Position numbers and translations under genes: made by a program. This document shows, one piece after another, positions 42,579 to 50,887 of a DNA stretch of 54,518 nt (within the stretch, counting starts at the first letter, position 1; every line of letters starts with the position of its first letter). This stretch comes from an uncultured Rubrobacteraceae bacterium (GTDB lineage Bacteria > Actinomycetota > Rubrobacteria > Rubrobacterales > Rubrobacteraceae): NCBI GenBank assembly GCA_902806055.1, contig CADCVD010000004.1:1-54518 (forward strand). The letters are read 5' to 3'. The notes under the pieces are model-generated. The model searched no databases and was not told the origin of the DNA. It was given only the letters and a program-made list of their open reading frames with translations.

Positions 42579-43190
42579 ATGGGATATTCAGCACCTGTGG
42601 CGTTGGGCGGTTGGCGAGAGCGGGTAAAACGTCTCTCCTTTCCGCGCGCGCGGCTTTCGGACAACGAGCTAGTCGAGCGGACTAAGTCAGGCGATCTTCG
42701 TTCCTACGAGGAGTTGGTTAAGCGCTACGAGCGGTTGGTGGGGCGGGTAATCTACCCTTACGCAGGCCGCGACGCCGCGGTAGAGGACCTCGTACAGGAG
42801 ACCTTCTTGAGAGCCTACGATCGTCTCTCGACCTTCAACCCTGAGTACCGTTTCAAGACGTGGCTCCTCGCCATTGCCAACAACCTTGGTATAGATACCC
42901 TGCGCCGCCGCCGGGAGGTTGTGGAGTTCAACCCCGAGGTGCACGCTTCGCTTGCGCGCGGCCCTGATATGGACGCCTATGAGGCGGACAGGGCAAGGAG
43001 CGTGAGAGACGCGGTGATGACGCTGCCGGAGTCCTACAGCATACCGCTCGTCTTGCGCTACGCTGAGGGTCTTACGTACGCGGAGATCGCCGAAGTTATC
43101 GGCATAACGGTTCCCGCCCTCAAGAGTCGCCTCTTTCGTGCCAGGAACATGCTCGCAGAGAGACTCGAAGAGAAGGGCGAGACAGGATGA
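42579..43190 (+). CDS. ECF-type RNA polymerase sigma factor
   Basis: A 203-residue sigma-70 family protein with only regions 2 and 4. Region 2 is YEELVKRYERLVGRVIYPYA and VEDLVQETFLRAYDRLSTF, then FKTWLLAIANNLGIDTLRR. Region 4 is LPESYSIPLVLRYAEGLTYA, then EIAEVIGITVPALKSRLFRA. The ATG has no ribosome site and lies six bases after a -10 element. The stop overlaps the ATG of the adjacent zinc-finger anti-sigma factor, the normal pairing for such sigma factors. Confidence 0.94.
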   Translation: MGYSAPVALGGWRERVKRLSFPRARLSDNELVERTKSGDLRSYEELVKRYERLVGRVIYPYAGRDAAVEDLVQETFLRAYDRLSTFNPEYRFKTWLLAIANNLGIDTLRRRREVVEFNPEVHASLARGPDMDAYEADRARSVRDAVMTLPESYSIPLVLRYAEGLTYAEIAEVIGITVPALKSRLFRARNMLAERLEEKGETG

Positions 43191-43723
43191 ACCGACCGGG
43201 CGAAGCCGACCCCCGGGTCTGCGACCCCGAGAAGGTCTTTGAGTTGGCCGACCAGGACGCGTCAGCTGAGAGCCTCGAAGTTGGGGAGGAGCGAGAGCTT
43301 CGGGATCACCTCGCCCAGTGTCGCGAGTGCCGCGAGCTCTACGAACGTGAACTAGGCCTAAACGCCTTTTTAGGTTCCCTGGACTTCTCCAGATTAGGTT
43401 CACGATCCGTTCACAAAGGCGTTGCGATGTCGCTGCCGACCCGGTCGGCAGGGGGGCGCATCATGTGGGCGCTCCTCGCCGCCGTGCTCCTCGTCGCCGC
43501 GCTCTCCTCTCTAGAGCTCGAAGCTGCGCAGCCTGTCATGTTGTCGATGAGCATCTTGGGCGTTTTTTGGGCTTTCATCTCTAGCTCTGTCGAGGTGCTG
43601 AACGCGATAGTGGATGCCGCCGGTCTTACCGTACTCCTCTTACTGGTTTTAGGGGGCCTGGCTGACATCCTGATAGCCCTCGCGGTCGTCTTCAGCCGGA
43701 GGCGTAGAGCCCAGGAAGCATGA
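43187..43723 (+). CDS. Membrane anti-sigma factor with zf-HC2 motif
   Basis: A 178-residue protein with the zinc-binding anti-sigma motif His41-x3-Cys45-x2-Cys48 (DHLAQCRECRELYERE). It is followed by three hydrophobic segments from about residue 86 onward (WALLAAVLLVAALSS, MLSMSILGVFWAFISS, LTVLLLLVLGGLADILIA). It would hold the ECF sigma at the membrane until a signal releases it. Four-base overlaps on both sides link it to the sigma gene and to the following surface-type protein. Confidence 0.88.
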   Translation: MNRPGEADPRVCDPEKVFELADQDASAESLEVGEERELRDHLAQCRECRELYERELGLNAFLGSLDFSRLGSRSVHKGVAMSLPTRSAGGRIMWALLAAVLLVAALSSLELEAAQPVMLSMSILGVFWAFISSSVEVLNAIVDAAGLTVLLLLVLGGLADILIALAVVFSRRRRAQEA

Positions 43724-44703
43724 GTCGCTCAGCGGGTCTTCTGATCGCTGTCCCCGCCCTGCTGCTGGTGGCTCTAGTCCACTCTGCTGGCCCCGTCCGT
43801 GCCTCTGAGAAGGAGGTCATGGAGGACGTGACGGTAAAGCAGGGCGACACCGTAAGAGAGGTATCTACCGCTTGGGGCGATGTGCTTGTCGAGGGCGAGG
43901 TCGAAGAATACGTGCGGTCCGGCCTCGGCGATATCCGGATCGAGGGTCCGGTCGGAGGCGACGTCCAGGCAGGCTCCGGCGACGTGTATATAAACGCCCC
44001 TATAGCAGGCGACGTGAAAGTAGGCAGCGGGGACGTAGAGCTCGGTCCCGAGGCTAGGATAGAGGGAGATGTTTCGTGCGGCGGCGGTAGGCTCGCTCGC
44101 GCTCCATCGGCTGTCGTCCTCGGCGTTGAGAGGGCCGGTATCTCTCCCGAATTCGATAGTGTGGATTCTGGCAGCAGCTTCCCCGATACGGCGACGTGGG
44201 CCTTGATGACCCTGGTGCTGGCTGCAATCGCGGTGCTCGCGACTATCGTGGTACCGAGGCCGCTACGAGCCGCCACCCGGAACCTGGAGCTCTCGCCGGT
44301 ACGCTCGTTAGTTTTGGGCTTGGGCTCCCTTCCGGCGGCCATGGTGCTCTCCGTACTGCTCGCTATTACGGGGGTGGGGCTCGTGTTGCTCTTCTTGCTT
44401 TGGCCGGCCTACCTTGCGCTGGTCTTCTTCGGGCTCTTCGTCACCGCTTACTTCCTTGGGCGTAAGGTGGTGCTCGCCACAGGGCGCTACCGTGCCGGTG
44501 ACGCCTTAGCCGCAGTGGTCGGCGCCGCCATCGTCGCGGCGGCTTATCAGATCCCTATCCTCGGCGGAGCCGTGTTTGCAGCCTTGGCCCTTGTCGGCGC
44601 AGGCGCCGTCTTCTCGTCCCTTCTCTCCCGCTGGCATTCGAGCAGGCCCCGGCCCACCTATGCTTCCTATGAGGATTACATCAGAGATCGACCGGATGCT
44701 TGA
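43720..44703 (+). CDS. Secreted/membrane polymer-forming-like protein
   Basis: A 327-residue protein. It has a signal peptide (LLIAVPALLLVALVHSAGPV) and then a beta-helical domain (30-140) with regular short repeats: WGDVLVEGEVEEYVRSG, LGDIRIEGPVGGDVQAGSG, DVYINAPIAGDVKVGSG and DVELGPEARIEGDV. This resembles bactofilin/polymer-forming domains. Residues 155-310 are four or five membrane spans. The four-base overlap with the anti-sigma gene makes it part of the sigma operon, so it may supply the envelope signal or be a main target (inference). Confidence 0.75.
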   Translation: MSRSAGLLIAVPALLLVALVHSAGPVRASEKEVMEDVTVKQGDTVREVSTAWGDVLVEGEVEEYVRSGLGDIRIEGPVGGDVQAGSGDVYINAPIAGDVKVGSGDVELGPEARIEGDVSCGGGRLARAPSAVVLGVERAGISPEFDSVDSGSSFPDTATWALMTLVLAAIAVLATIVVPRPLRAATRNLELSPVRSLVLGLGSLPAAMVLSVLLAITGVGLVLLFLLWPAYLALVFFGLFVTAYFLGRKVVLATGRYRAGDALAAVVGAAIVAAAYQIPILGGAVFAALALVGAGAVFSSLLSRWHSSRPRPTYASYEDYIRDRPDA

Positions 44704-44815
44704 GGAACGGAGAGACCAAAGCTTCGTTGTCTGTACCCGGTGCCGTGGCCTCATGCGCCGTGGATCTTCAGCACTCTTGGGCAGCTACGCGCTGACGATT
44801 AGAAAACATACAGGC

Positions 44816-44821
44816 TAAAAT
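44816..44821 (+). promoter_or_regulatory. -10 element for a leaderless transcript
   Basis: TAAAAT ends seven bases before GTG 44829. CTGACG 18 bases upstream is a possible -35. No ribosome site lies between. Confidence 0.5.
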
Positions 44822-44828
44822 CAGCGTC

Positions 44829-46076
44829 GTGTGGAAGAACACTTCAACCAAGGAAGAGCAGCGCCGTTTGCTGGCGCAGAGGTTGGCCTTCGTCCTCTTG
44901 GTGTTGGTCCTCATGCTCGCGGCATACCTTTACGGACGCTCAGAGAGCCCGGCGGGCGTCTCGGCAGAGAACAGAGAGAGCGTGGCGCTGTACGCTGAGG
45001 CGCTTGAGATGGTCGACGAGGACTACGTGGGACAGGAGGACATCGACTCAGAGCAGCAGACATACGGCGCGATAGAGGGGATGCTCGAGACGCTGGGGGA
45101 TGAAGGGCACACACGCTTTCTCAGTCCCGAGGAGATCGAACAGAGTCGCCAGGGGCTCTCCAGCACGTACGTAGGCGTGGGTATCAAGCTGAATGGCAAG
45201 GACGAGGAGGTGGTAGTCACCTCCCCGATCGACGAATCGCCGGCGGAGGAGGCAGGGATCGAGTCGGGCGACGTCCTGGTAGCCGTGGACGGTGAGAGCG
45301 TTCGGGGAGAGGACATCAAGGAGATCGGGGACAAGGTCAGGGGACCTGAAGGAACCGAGGTGGAGCTTACTATGCTCCGTGATGGAGAGGAACGTGCCTT
45401 CAACGTCGAGCGCGCCGAGCTAGAGGTCTCCGCCGCGACCTGGAGCCTGATCCCGGGGACCGACGTCGCTCATCTGCGGTTGGCGTCTTTCTCTGAGAAC
45501 AGCGCGGAGAAGCTGGCCGAGGTAACGGCTGAGGCGCGGGCGGCAGGCGCCAAACGCTTCGTGCTGGATGTTCGGGATAACTCTGGAGGGCTGGTGAGTG
45601 AGGCAGAGGGTGTCGCCGCGCAGTTCCTGCCCGCGGGAAGCACTATATTTATCCGTAAGGAGGCCGATGACGAGCAGGAAGCCACGTACGTACCCGACAA
45701 CAACGAACCGATGGACGCGCCGCTGGTGGTGCTAGTGAATGAGGGATCTGCTTCGAGCGCAGAGATAGTAGCCGGCGCCTTGCGGGACAACGAACGGGCC
45801 CGGGTGGTCGGAGAGACGACCTTCGGTACCGGTACGGTACTCGACGAGTACTCTTTGAGCGACGGTTCGGCTATTCTGCTTGGGATCGCTGAATGGCTCA
45901 CCCCCGATGGTAATTTCATACGAGGCTCCGGAATCGAGCCGGATGTTGAGGTGAGCCTGGAGGAAGGCCAGGAGCCGCGTACTCCGGAGGAGATCAAAGA
46001 TCTCTCCAAAGAGGAAGTCTTCGACGAGGATGCTCAGCTAGAGCGTGCCTTCACAGCTTTGCAAGAAGGAGAGTAG
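44829..46076 (+). CDS. S41 (C-terminal processing peptidase) family protein lacking the catalytic lysine
   Basis: A 415-residue membrane-anchored protein: N-terminal span (LAFVLLVLVLMLAAYLYG), PDZ domain (about 105-195, YVGVGIKLNGKDEEVVVTSP) and S41 core. The nucleophile region is VNEGSASSAEIVAGALRDN, with Ser309 at the catalytic position. In CtpA-type enzymes the catalytic lysine lies 25 residues later in FGKG; here the same place is Thr334 (TTFGTGTVLDEYSL). The protein is otherwise full length and well conserved (LDVRDNSGGL, WLTPDGNFIRGSGIEPDV). It may be a pseudo-protease or use another base. Start GTG 44829 follows a -10 element by seven bases. Confidence 0.88.
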   Translation: MWKNTSTKEEQRRLLAQRLAFVLLVLVLMLAAYLYGRSESPAGVSAENRESVALYAEALEMVDEDYVGQEDIDSEQQTYGAIEGMLETLGDEGHTRFLSPEEIEQSRQGLSSTYVGVGIKLNGKDEEVVVTSPIDESPAEEAGIESGDVLVAVDGESVRGEDIKEIGDKVRGPEGTEVELTMLRDGEERAFNVERAELEVSAATWSLIPGTDVAHLRLASFSENSAEKLAEVTAEARAAGAKRFVLDVRDNSGGLVSEAEGVAAQFLPAGSTIFIRKEADDEQEATYVPDNNEPMDAPLVVLVNEGSASSAEIVAGALRDNERARVVGETTFGTGTVLDEYSLSDGSAILLGIAEWLTPDGNFIRGSGIEPDVEVSLEEGQEPRTPEEIKDLSKEEVFDEDAQLERAFTALQEGE

Positions 46077-46104
46077 CTCTTTTGCCTTCGAGAAAGGATG
46101 CTAA

Positions 46105-46572
46105 ATGAACGTTACTTCAAGGGCTCTGCTTGGTGCTCTCGGCGGGCTTGGAGGCACGCTCGTGTTGACCGTGTTCCGAAAGGCGCTCGCCGCTGTCGGA
46201 GCGGTAGGTACCACCGCCCCCGAGCAAGTGATCGAGAGGATCGAGGAGTTGGGTTTTCTGGAGAATTCTTCTCCCGGCGTCCGACGTATGCTCGTCATTC
46301 TCGCCCATATCACTTACGGGGCCGGGACAGGGGCGGCCCTGGGCCTTCTGCGCCGGGAGAGAGGCGGGGCGGGGGAGGAAGCGGCTGTGGGCTCGGCTTT
46401 AGGAATCCTGGCGTGGGGCGCCGGATGGGCGAGTTGGCTACCGCTTACCGGTGTTCATCTGCCGCCGTGGAAGCAGCGGACCGTGAAGGTACTTTTGCCC
46501 GTTTCGGATCACGCCGTCTTCGGGGCAGCCTGGGGGTTAGTATACAGGTTCTTGCGGGCGGATCGGGTTTAA
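46105..46572 (+). CDS. Small membrane protein (DUF1440-like?)
   Basis: A 155-residue protein with three or four hydrophobic segments (ALLGALGGLGGTLVLTVFRK, ILAHITYGAGTGAALGLL, AVGSALGILAWGAGWASWL and HAVFGAAWGLVYRFL). The layout, with HITYGAGTGAALG, recalls YagU/DUF1440-type inner-membrane proteins, but the match is loose. GAAAGGA lies seven bases before the ATG. It follows the S41 gene by 28 bases and is probably co-transcribed. Confidence 0.65.
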   Translation: MNVTSRALLGALGGLGGTLVLTVFRKALAAVGAVGTTAPEQVIERIEELGFLENSSPGVRRMLVILAHITYGAGTGAALGLLRRERGGAGEEAAVGSALGILAWGAGWASWLPLTGVHLPPWKQRTVKVLLPVSDHAVFGAAWGLVYRFLRADRV

Positions 46573-46633
46573 CGGTACCCGTTTTCGGTACGTTTCTAGG
46601 TGGCGACTGAAGAGCGTATATGAAGGGAGAATT

Positions 46634-47110
46634 ATGGCCCAGCGAGTACATGAGAGTATCGAGGTTCAGGCTCCTCTGCAGGATGTCTATACATACTGGT
46701 CCAACCTGGAGAACTTTCCGCAGATCATGAGCAACGTCGAAGAAGTCCGCGTGCTCGACCAGGAGACGAGTCACTGGAAGGTAAAGGGGCCGCTGGGTAG
46801 CGATGTCGAGTTCGACGCCAAGACTACAGAGATGAGCCCGGAGCGCGGCATCGGCTGGAACAGCACCAACGACAACGAAGTCGAGACCTCCGGACAGGTG
46901 CGCTTCGAGGAGGTCGCCGAGGGCCGCACACGGATAGACGTCACGATGAATTACAGTGATCCGCCCGGCGGTAAAATCGGGGAGCTCGCAGCGAATGCGC
47001 TCTCCAACCCCGAGCGCGAGATGCGTGAGGATCTGGAGAACTTCGCCAGAAAGGTCGAGCGGGGCGAATTGAATCTGAGCGGGCCTGGAGCTCAGGCAGG
47101 AGGTAGTTAG
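46634..47110 (+). CDS. SRPBCC (START-like) family protein
   Basis: A 158-residue soluble protein of the polyketide cyclase/dehydrase-like SRPBCC fold. It begins with the family entry strand and helix RVHESIEVQAPLQDVYTYWS then NLENFPQIMSNVEEVRVLD. The cup-forming strands SHWKVKGPLGSDVEFDAK and RIDVTMNYSDPPGGKIGEL and the C-terminal helix REDLENFARKVERGE complete it. Such proteins bind a hydrophobic ligand; none can be named. The ATG follows GAAGGGAG. Confidence 0.85.
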   Translation: MAQRVHESIEVQAPLQDVYTYWSNLENFPQIMSNVEEVRVLDQETSHWKVKGPLGSDVEFDAKTTEMSPERGIGWNSTNDNEVETSGQVRFEEVAEGRTRIDVTMNYSDPPGGKIGELAANALSNPEREMREDLENFARKVERGELNLSGPGAQAGGS

Positions 47111-47151
47111 GCAGAGGTAGACGGGAGCGGTATCGCTTCTCGCACCTTTTG

Positions 47152-47190
47152 GTAAGATAGAGGCTGTCAGGCGAGGGAGCCTGGCAGCCT
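47152..47190 (+). promoter_or_regulatory. -10 element followed by a 5'-leader hairpin
   Basis: TAAGAT (47152-47157) is followed at once by AGGCTGTCAGGC (47161-47172) pairing with GCCTGGCAGCCT (47179-47190): 12 pairs including one G-U, loop of six. The hairpin would sit at the very 5' end of the mRNA of the next gene, or end transcription of the previous one. Confidence 0.5.
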
Positions 47191-47217
47191 CCGTTTGTAT
47201 AAGGGAGAGTTTTTACT

Positions 47218-47403
47218 TTGAGCATCGCTGTAGCGGCGGGTATCGGTCTAGTCCTCATCGCGGTCCTCGGCATCCTGGTCATGACCTCTGTAGTAGGCAG
47301 CGCCGGAAATCGCAACCAGAACCGGGCCGAAGACGAGGAGGATCGGGCGCGCAAGGAGCGGGAGAGCGGGGAGCAGAACTCCCAAGGAGGAGGGTCCTCT
47401 TAG
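47218..47403 (+). CDS. Small single-span membrane protein
   Basis: A 61-residue protein: one N-terminal span (IAVAAGIGLVLIAVLGILVM) followed by a charged, disordered cytosolic tail (NRNQNRAEDEEDRARKERES). The TTG start follows AAGGGAGAG by about ten bases. Function unknown. Confidence 0.6.
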   Translation: MSIAVAAGIGLVLIAVLGILVMTSVVGSAGNRNQNRAEDEEDRARKERESGEQNSQGGGSS

Positions 47404-47447
47404 CTACCGCCGAGCCCGCCCGCACCATACCGTCTCAAATAATCGGG

Positions 47448-47882
47448 TTGCGAGAGACGGGGGGGCGGTTGGTCTTCACCAACGGCTGCTTCGATCTGCT
47501 CCACCCAGGGCACGTCTCCTACCTGCGTGCCGCGCGTATGCTCGGTGATGCGCTCGTCGTCGGCCTCAACTCCGACGCCTCCGTCCGCAAGCTCAAAGGG
47601 CCCTCGCGCCCTGTGGTTCCCGAAGCCGACCGGGCCGCCGTATTGGAAGCCCTCGAATCCGTGGACGCCGTTGTCATCTTCGATGAAGATACCCCGGTAC
47701 GGCTTCTGCGCGAGGTTAGGCCCGCCGTCTATGTCAAGGGCGGAGATTATAGAGTCGAAGATCTGCCGGAGTCGGAGGTCGCGGCGGAGATAGGGGTGGA
47801 GGTAAAGATACTGCGCTTCGAGACCGGCTACTCGACGACTGCTCTTATACAAAAAATAAGGACTATGCTTCATCAGGCGTAA
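47448..47882 (+). CDS. RfaE2/HldE-C type nucleotidyltransferase
   Basis: A cytidylyltransferase-fold enzyme of 144 residues from TTG 47448. Signatures are LVFTNGCFDLLHPGHVSYL (HxGH), VVGLNSDASVRKLKGPSRP and VYVKGGDY. Full-length relatives transfer AMP to D-glycero-D-manno-heptose 1-phosphate. The frame stays open upstream to 47400 and beyond, with AAGGAGGAGGG at 47384-47394 but no ATG/GTG/TTG in the proper place (the codon at 47400 is TTA). TTG 47448 itself has no ribosome site, so the real start is uncertain. There is no kinase domain fused or adjacent. Substrate in a presumed LPS-free organism is unclear. Confidence 0.85.
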   Translation: MRETGGRLVFTNGCFDLLHPGHVSYLRAARMLGDALVVGLNSDASVRKLKGPSRPVVPEADRAAVLEALESVDAVVIFDEDTPVRLLREVRPAVYVKGGDYRVEDLPESEVAAEIGVEVKILRFETGYSTTALIQKIRTMLHQA

Positions 47883-47913
47883 GCTCTTGCCATAGACCAG
47901 GCAAGTCTTTGTT

Positions 47914-47922
47914 GCTAGAGTA
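47914..47922 (+). promoter_or_regulatory. Extended -10 (TGCTAGAGT), leaderless
   Basis: TGCTAGAGT ends about six bases before the GTG of the next gene and matches the TGCTARRRT pattern. Positions are accurate to within one base. Confidence 0.45.
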
Positions 47923-47927
47923 GCTTA

Positions 47928-48389
47928 GTGAGGAGCGGGGATGAAAGGGACGGGGTAGTGAGGCTAGCGTTCGACCTCCGGGCGAGAATCGAACGGTCAG
48001 GTCGCACGAGAGTCGGTCTGGCACGTTTGATGGGTTCGGCGGGGGCGGTCCTCGTCTTGACCGGTCTCGCTTTTTGGGTGCTTTTTGTGCTCTTACTCTT
48101 TCCGAGCGGCGAACGGTTTGGCGGCTCTGACCTGCTGGACGAAGCGGCTACGGCGCACGCCGTGTGCGCGCTATTTGTGCTACTAAGCGTGCTCTTTCTC
48201 TCCGAGCGGCCCCTTCTCTCGGCTGTCGTGCTTATGGTCGCCTTTCTCGGCTCCTTTGTAGCAGGGTTCGGTTGGTACTTTGTTCTACTGCCTCCGCCCC
48301 TTGCGCTTGCCGGAGGCGATGATCTCCTGTACTTGGTTTCTGCAGGACTATTGGTAGCCGCGACCTTCGAGGAACGTTCGCGCCACTAA
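47928..48389 (+). CDS. Small membrane protein, unknown function
   Basis: A 153-residue protein with a basic N-terminus (RARIERSGRTRVGLARLMG) and four spans: AGAVLVLTGLAFWVLFVLLL, TAHAVCALFVLLSVLFLS, LSAVVLMVAFLGSFVAGFGW and a terminal LYLVSAGLLVAATF. GTG 47928 would be leaderless; an in-frame GTG at 47958 with GGGACGGGG upstream is the alternative. No family is recognised. Confidence 0.6.
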   Translation: MRSGDERDGVVRLAFDLRARIERSGRTRVGLARLMGSAGAVLVLTGLAFWVLFVLLLFPSGERFGGSDLLDEAATAHAVCALFVLLSVLFLSERPLLSAVVLMVAFLGSFVAGFGWYFVLLPPPLALAGGDDLLYLVSAGLLVAATFEERSRH

Positions 48390-48689
48390 GCAAAGTTGGC
48401 GCTTGAAGGTTATGGGTGATAATTGTAGTGAGGTGAGGGCTCCGAATAGAGGTAGACTCGGTGGCTCCTAGAGCTGTCACCCGACGTTGTCTCGTTGATA
48501 GGAGGCCTATCGTCTTACTGGTCACCTTGTAGGTTGCTTAGGTCGGATCCCTGTATGGGAGTAGAGTTGGCTGTGCCTAGTCTCTCTTGCACCCGGAACG
48601 TTGTAGGTCTCGGCAGTATTTTCTACTTGTTCACCACCGGTTTGACAGCTCTGATAGTTAGCGACAGAGCAGGCCGTGAAACGTAGGCG
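48390..48689. other. Intergenic stretch between convergent genes
   Basis: A 63-codon frame at 48495 lacks a ribosome site and has poor codon use. No clear terminator for either flanking gene is seen. Confidence 0.45.
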
Positions 48690-49787
48690 CTAGTCTAGCA
48701 AGTCGCGTAAGGACGCGGCGTGAGGGCTACTCTTGATCTTCGCTAGAGCGGTGAGCTGTATCTGTCGGATACGCTCGCGCGTGACGTCGAACCGCTCGCC
48801 GACCTCTTCGAGGGTCTTTGGCTGACCGCCGGTGAGGCCGAAGCGGTATTCGAGAACCATGCGCTCGCGTTCCGGGAGGCCGTTGAGCGCCTCCTGCATG
48901 CGGCTCTTCAGGAGCGAACTCTTCGCCAGGTCGTGCGGGGTCTCGGAGTCTTCGTCGGCGATAAAGTCGCCGAGCTCGCTAGAGTGATCCTCGCCCACCG
49001 GAGTCTCAAGGGAGATGGAGCGGCGGCTGACACGCTTTATACGTGCGATCTCCTCCGTCTCTATCTCCATCATCTTGGCAACCTCTTCGTCGTCGGGGTC
49101 ACGGTTTAGCTCGGCGGCCATGGCGCGTTGCACCCGGTAGTATTTGTTGATCTTCTCGACCATGTGAACGGGGACGCGGATGGTCCGACCCTTGTCGGCG
49201 ATCGCCCGGGTGACGGCCTGCCGGATCCACCACGTAGCGTACGTCGAGAATTTGTAGCCCTTGCGGTAGTCGAACTTCTCGACGGCGCGCATCAACCCTA
49301 TGTTTCCCTCTTGGATAAGATCCAGAAGCGAGACGCCGCGGCTGGCATACTTCTTGGCTATCGAGACGACTAGGCGCAGGTTGGCCCGCGTAAGATGGGC
49401 CTTCGCCTTTCTGTCACCTCGCTCGACTCGCTTGGCCAGGTAGACCTCCTGAGCTTTGGTAAGGAGCGGGGTCTTGCCGATCTCGTCGAGGTACATCTGG
49501 ACGGCGTCGCCGGTGTAGCGTGTGCGCAAATCGCTCTCCAGTACCTCTTCAACGAGCTGGGCATCCTCTTCTTCGTGGTGGAGGGTGTCGTTCAGAAATT
49601 CGGCGTCGACGACCTCGACGCCGTGCTCCTTAAGGAGACCGTAGACCTGCTGGATCTCGTCGGTCGAGAGGTCCACTTCCTGGAGCAGGTCCAGAACCTC
49701 GCTGGATTCCAGCGTCCCAGACTCCTGGCCTGCCTCGAAGAGTTCTTGAATCTCTTCTATATCTCGAAGATCGCGTTGGGGCTGCAA
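48690..49787 (-). CDS. rpoD: Principal RNA polymerase sigma factor (RpoD/SigA)
   Basis: A 365-residue primary sigma factor. Region 1.2 is [17 protein letters not shown]. Region 2 holds [20 protein letters not shown], then [20 protein letters not shown] and [20 protein letters not shown]. Region 3 is [19 protein letters not shown]. Region 4.2 is [23 protein letters not shown] 49787 is taken as the start: AGAGGAG lies just upstream, and a near-consensus promoter (TTGACC-16-TATATT) occupies the open frame before it, so the upstream frame cannot be translated from that transcript. It is the housekeeping sigma, presumably serving the -10 hexamers found throughout this window. Confidence 0.96.
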   Translation of the reverse strand: MQPQRDLRDIEEIQELFEAGQESGTLESSEVLDLLQEVDLSTDEIQQVYGLLKEHGVEVVDAEFLNDTLHHEEEDAQLVEEVLESDLRTRYTGDAVQMYLDEIGKTPLLTKAQEVYLAKRVERGDRKAKAHLTRANLRLVVSIAKKYASRGVSLLDLIQEGNIGLMRAVEKFDYRKGYKFSTYATWWIRQAVTRAIADKGRTIRVPVHMVEKINKYYRVQRAMAAELNRDPDDEEVAKMMEIETEEIARIKRVSRRSISLETPVGEDHSSELGDFIADEDSETPHDLAKSSLLKSRMQEALNGLPERERMVLEYRFGLTGGQPKTLEEVGERFDVTRERIRQIQLTALAKIKSSPHAASLRDLLD

Positions 49788-49833
49788 CTTCTCCTCTGGA
49801 TCCGTTATCGAAACCCACGCCTTGCTTAAACGT

Positions 49834-49861
49834 AATATATCCGAAAGAATCCAAAGGTCAA
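49834..49861 (-). promoter_or_regulatory. rpoD promoter (near-consensus -35/-10)
   Basis: On the minus strand TTGACC (49861-49856) and TATATT (49839-49834) are 16 bases apart, about 45 bases before the TTG start. Confidence 0.75.
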
Positions 49862-49888
49862 CGAAGCCGCTCACCGAAAGGGGGGCCC

Positions 49889-50653
49889 TTGCTGGGATTG
49901 AGAAACCTTTACCGTGTCTTTCAGGAGTCGAGATCAGCGGCCCGCAGACAAGTCGCCCTGGCCGTAACGGGCGACTCAGCCGAGGCTACCACTCTGGCGG
50001 ATCTGCTGGGCGCACAAAGGGTTGCTGATGGCGCCGAGGCGATCCTTGCGGTCAACCGAACTGCTGACGCCGCCGAGGTTTATATCTCCGGCGATGCCAT
50101 CGAGGTGGCGGAGACGGTCTCGCTCTCGGCGGTGAACGCGGATGCGGTGTCGGAGGTACTCGCGCCTCGTCTCGCGAGCGCCTTAGAGGGGGACTATCTG
50201 GTTCCGCTCGGACGGGGGTATCCGGTCTTCAGGCGCGCAGCATGCGAAGAGATAATTCGCAACAACGCGCGCCAGAACGCTTTCATCGGCGCTCTCCCGA
50301 TACCCGGCGCGGATATGCCTGTCATCACGGCCAACCAGGGCCGGATGGTGCTGGGGATAGCCGCAGCCTACGGCGAGGAGCTCACGATGGAGCGGGCCCG
50401 GGAGCTTATCGGGGTGCTGGCCGCCGGTTTCAGTTTGCGCGCTCTCACCCGTCAACTCTTGAAGCTCGTGCCGGTAGCGGGCTGGGCAGCCGCTGGCGTC
50501 ATCGGTTACGCAGGGACGGTCGCGATGGGTAGGGCAGCGATCCTCTACTTCGAGCGTGGTAAGAAGGAGCCGGGACCTGAGGAGCGCTTAGAGATCATGC
50601 ACAGAGCGCGGGAGGAGGCGGAGGCCTTCTTCGCGCGCATCCGCCGACGTTAA
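49889..50653 (+). CDS. DUF697 (YcjF-like) family protein
   Basis: A 254-residue protein divergent from rpoD. The N-terminal half is soluble. The C-terminal half has family-type elements [20 protein letters not shown] and [20 protein letters not shown], with helices near 185-225 including a likely membrane span ([20 protein letters not shown]), and ends in a charged helix ([20 protein letters not shown]). DUF697 proteins are often membrane-associated partners of small GTPases; none is encoded here. The TTG start follows AAAGGGGGG. Confidence 0.75.
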   Translation: MLGLRNLYRVFQESRSAARRQVALAVTGDSAEATTLADLLGAQRVADGAEAILAVNRTADAAEVYISGDAIEVAETVSLSAVNADAVSEVLAPRLASALEGDYLVPLGRGYPVFRRAACEEIIRNNARQNAFIGALPIPGADMPVITANQGRMVLGIAAAYGEELTMERARELIGVLAAGFSLRALTRQLLKLVPVAGWAAAGVIGYAGTVAMGRAAILYFERGKKEPGPEERLEIMHRAREEAEAFFARIRRR

Positions 50654-50887
50654 CACCTCGCCCTATCTGGCTTTGCTCCGGTGCTCCGTGAAGGCATCGC
50701 TGACCACGTAGAGGGCTACGATGTTTAGCTCTGCGATACTGCAATGGAGGCCGAGTTGTAACTTGAGACGATACGGTCGGCGGTGTTTTTAGGAGTATGT
50801 TACTGAAGGAAGGCCGTTGAGGATCGAGACGGACGGAATCCGGGTAAGTATCTGTGTCGCCGAGAGCAGACTACAGGCGCCAGGGAG

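Noticed and set aside
48495-48686. 63-codon frame between the membrane protein and rpoD
   Set aside because: Poor codon use, no ribosome site, no homology pattern.
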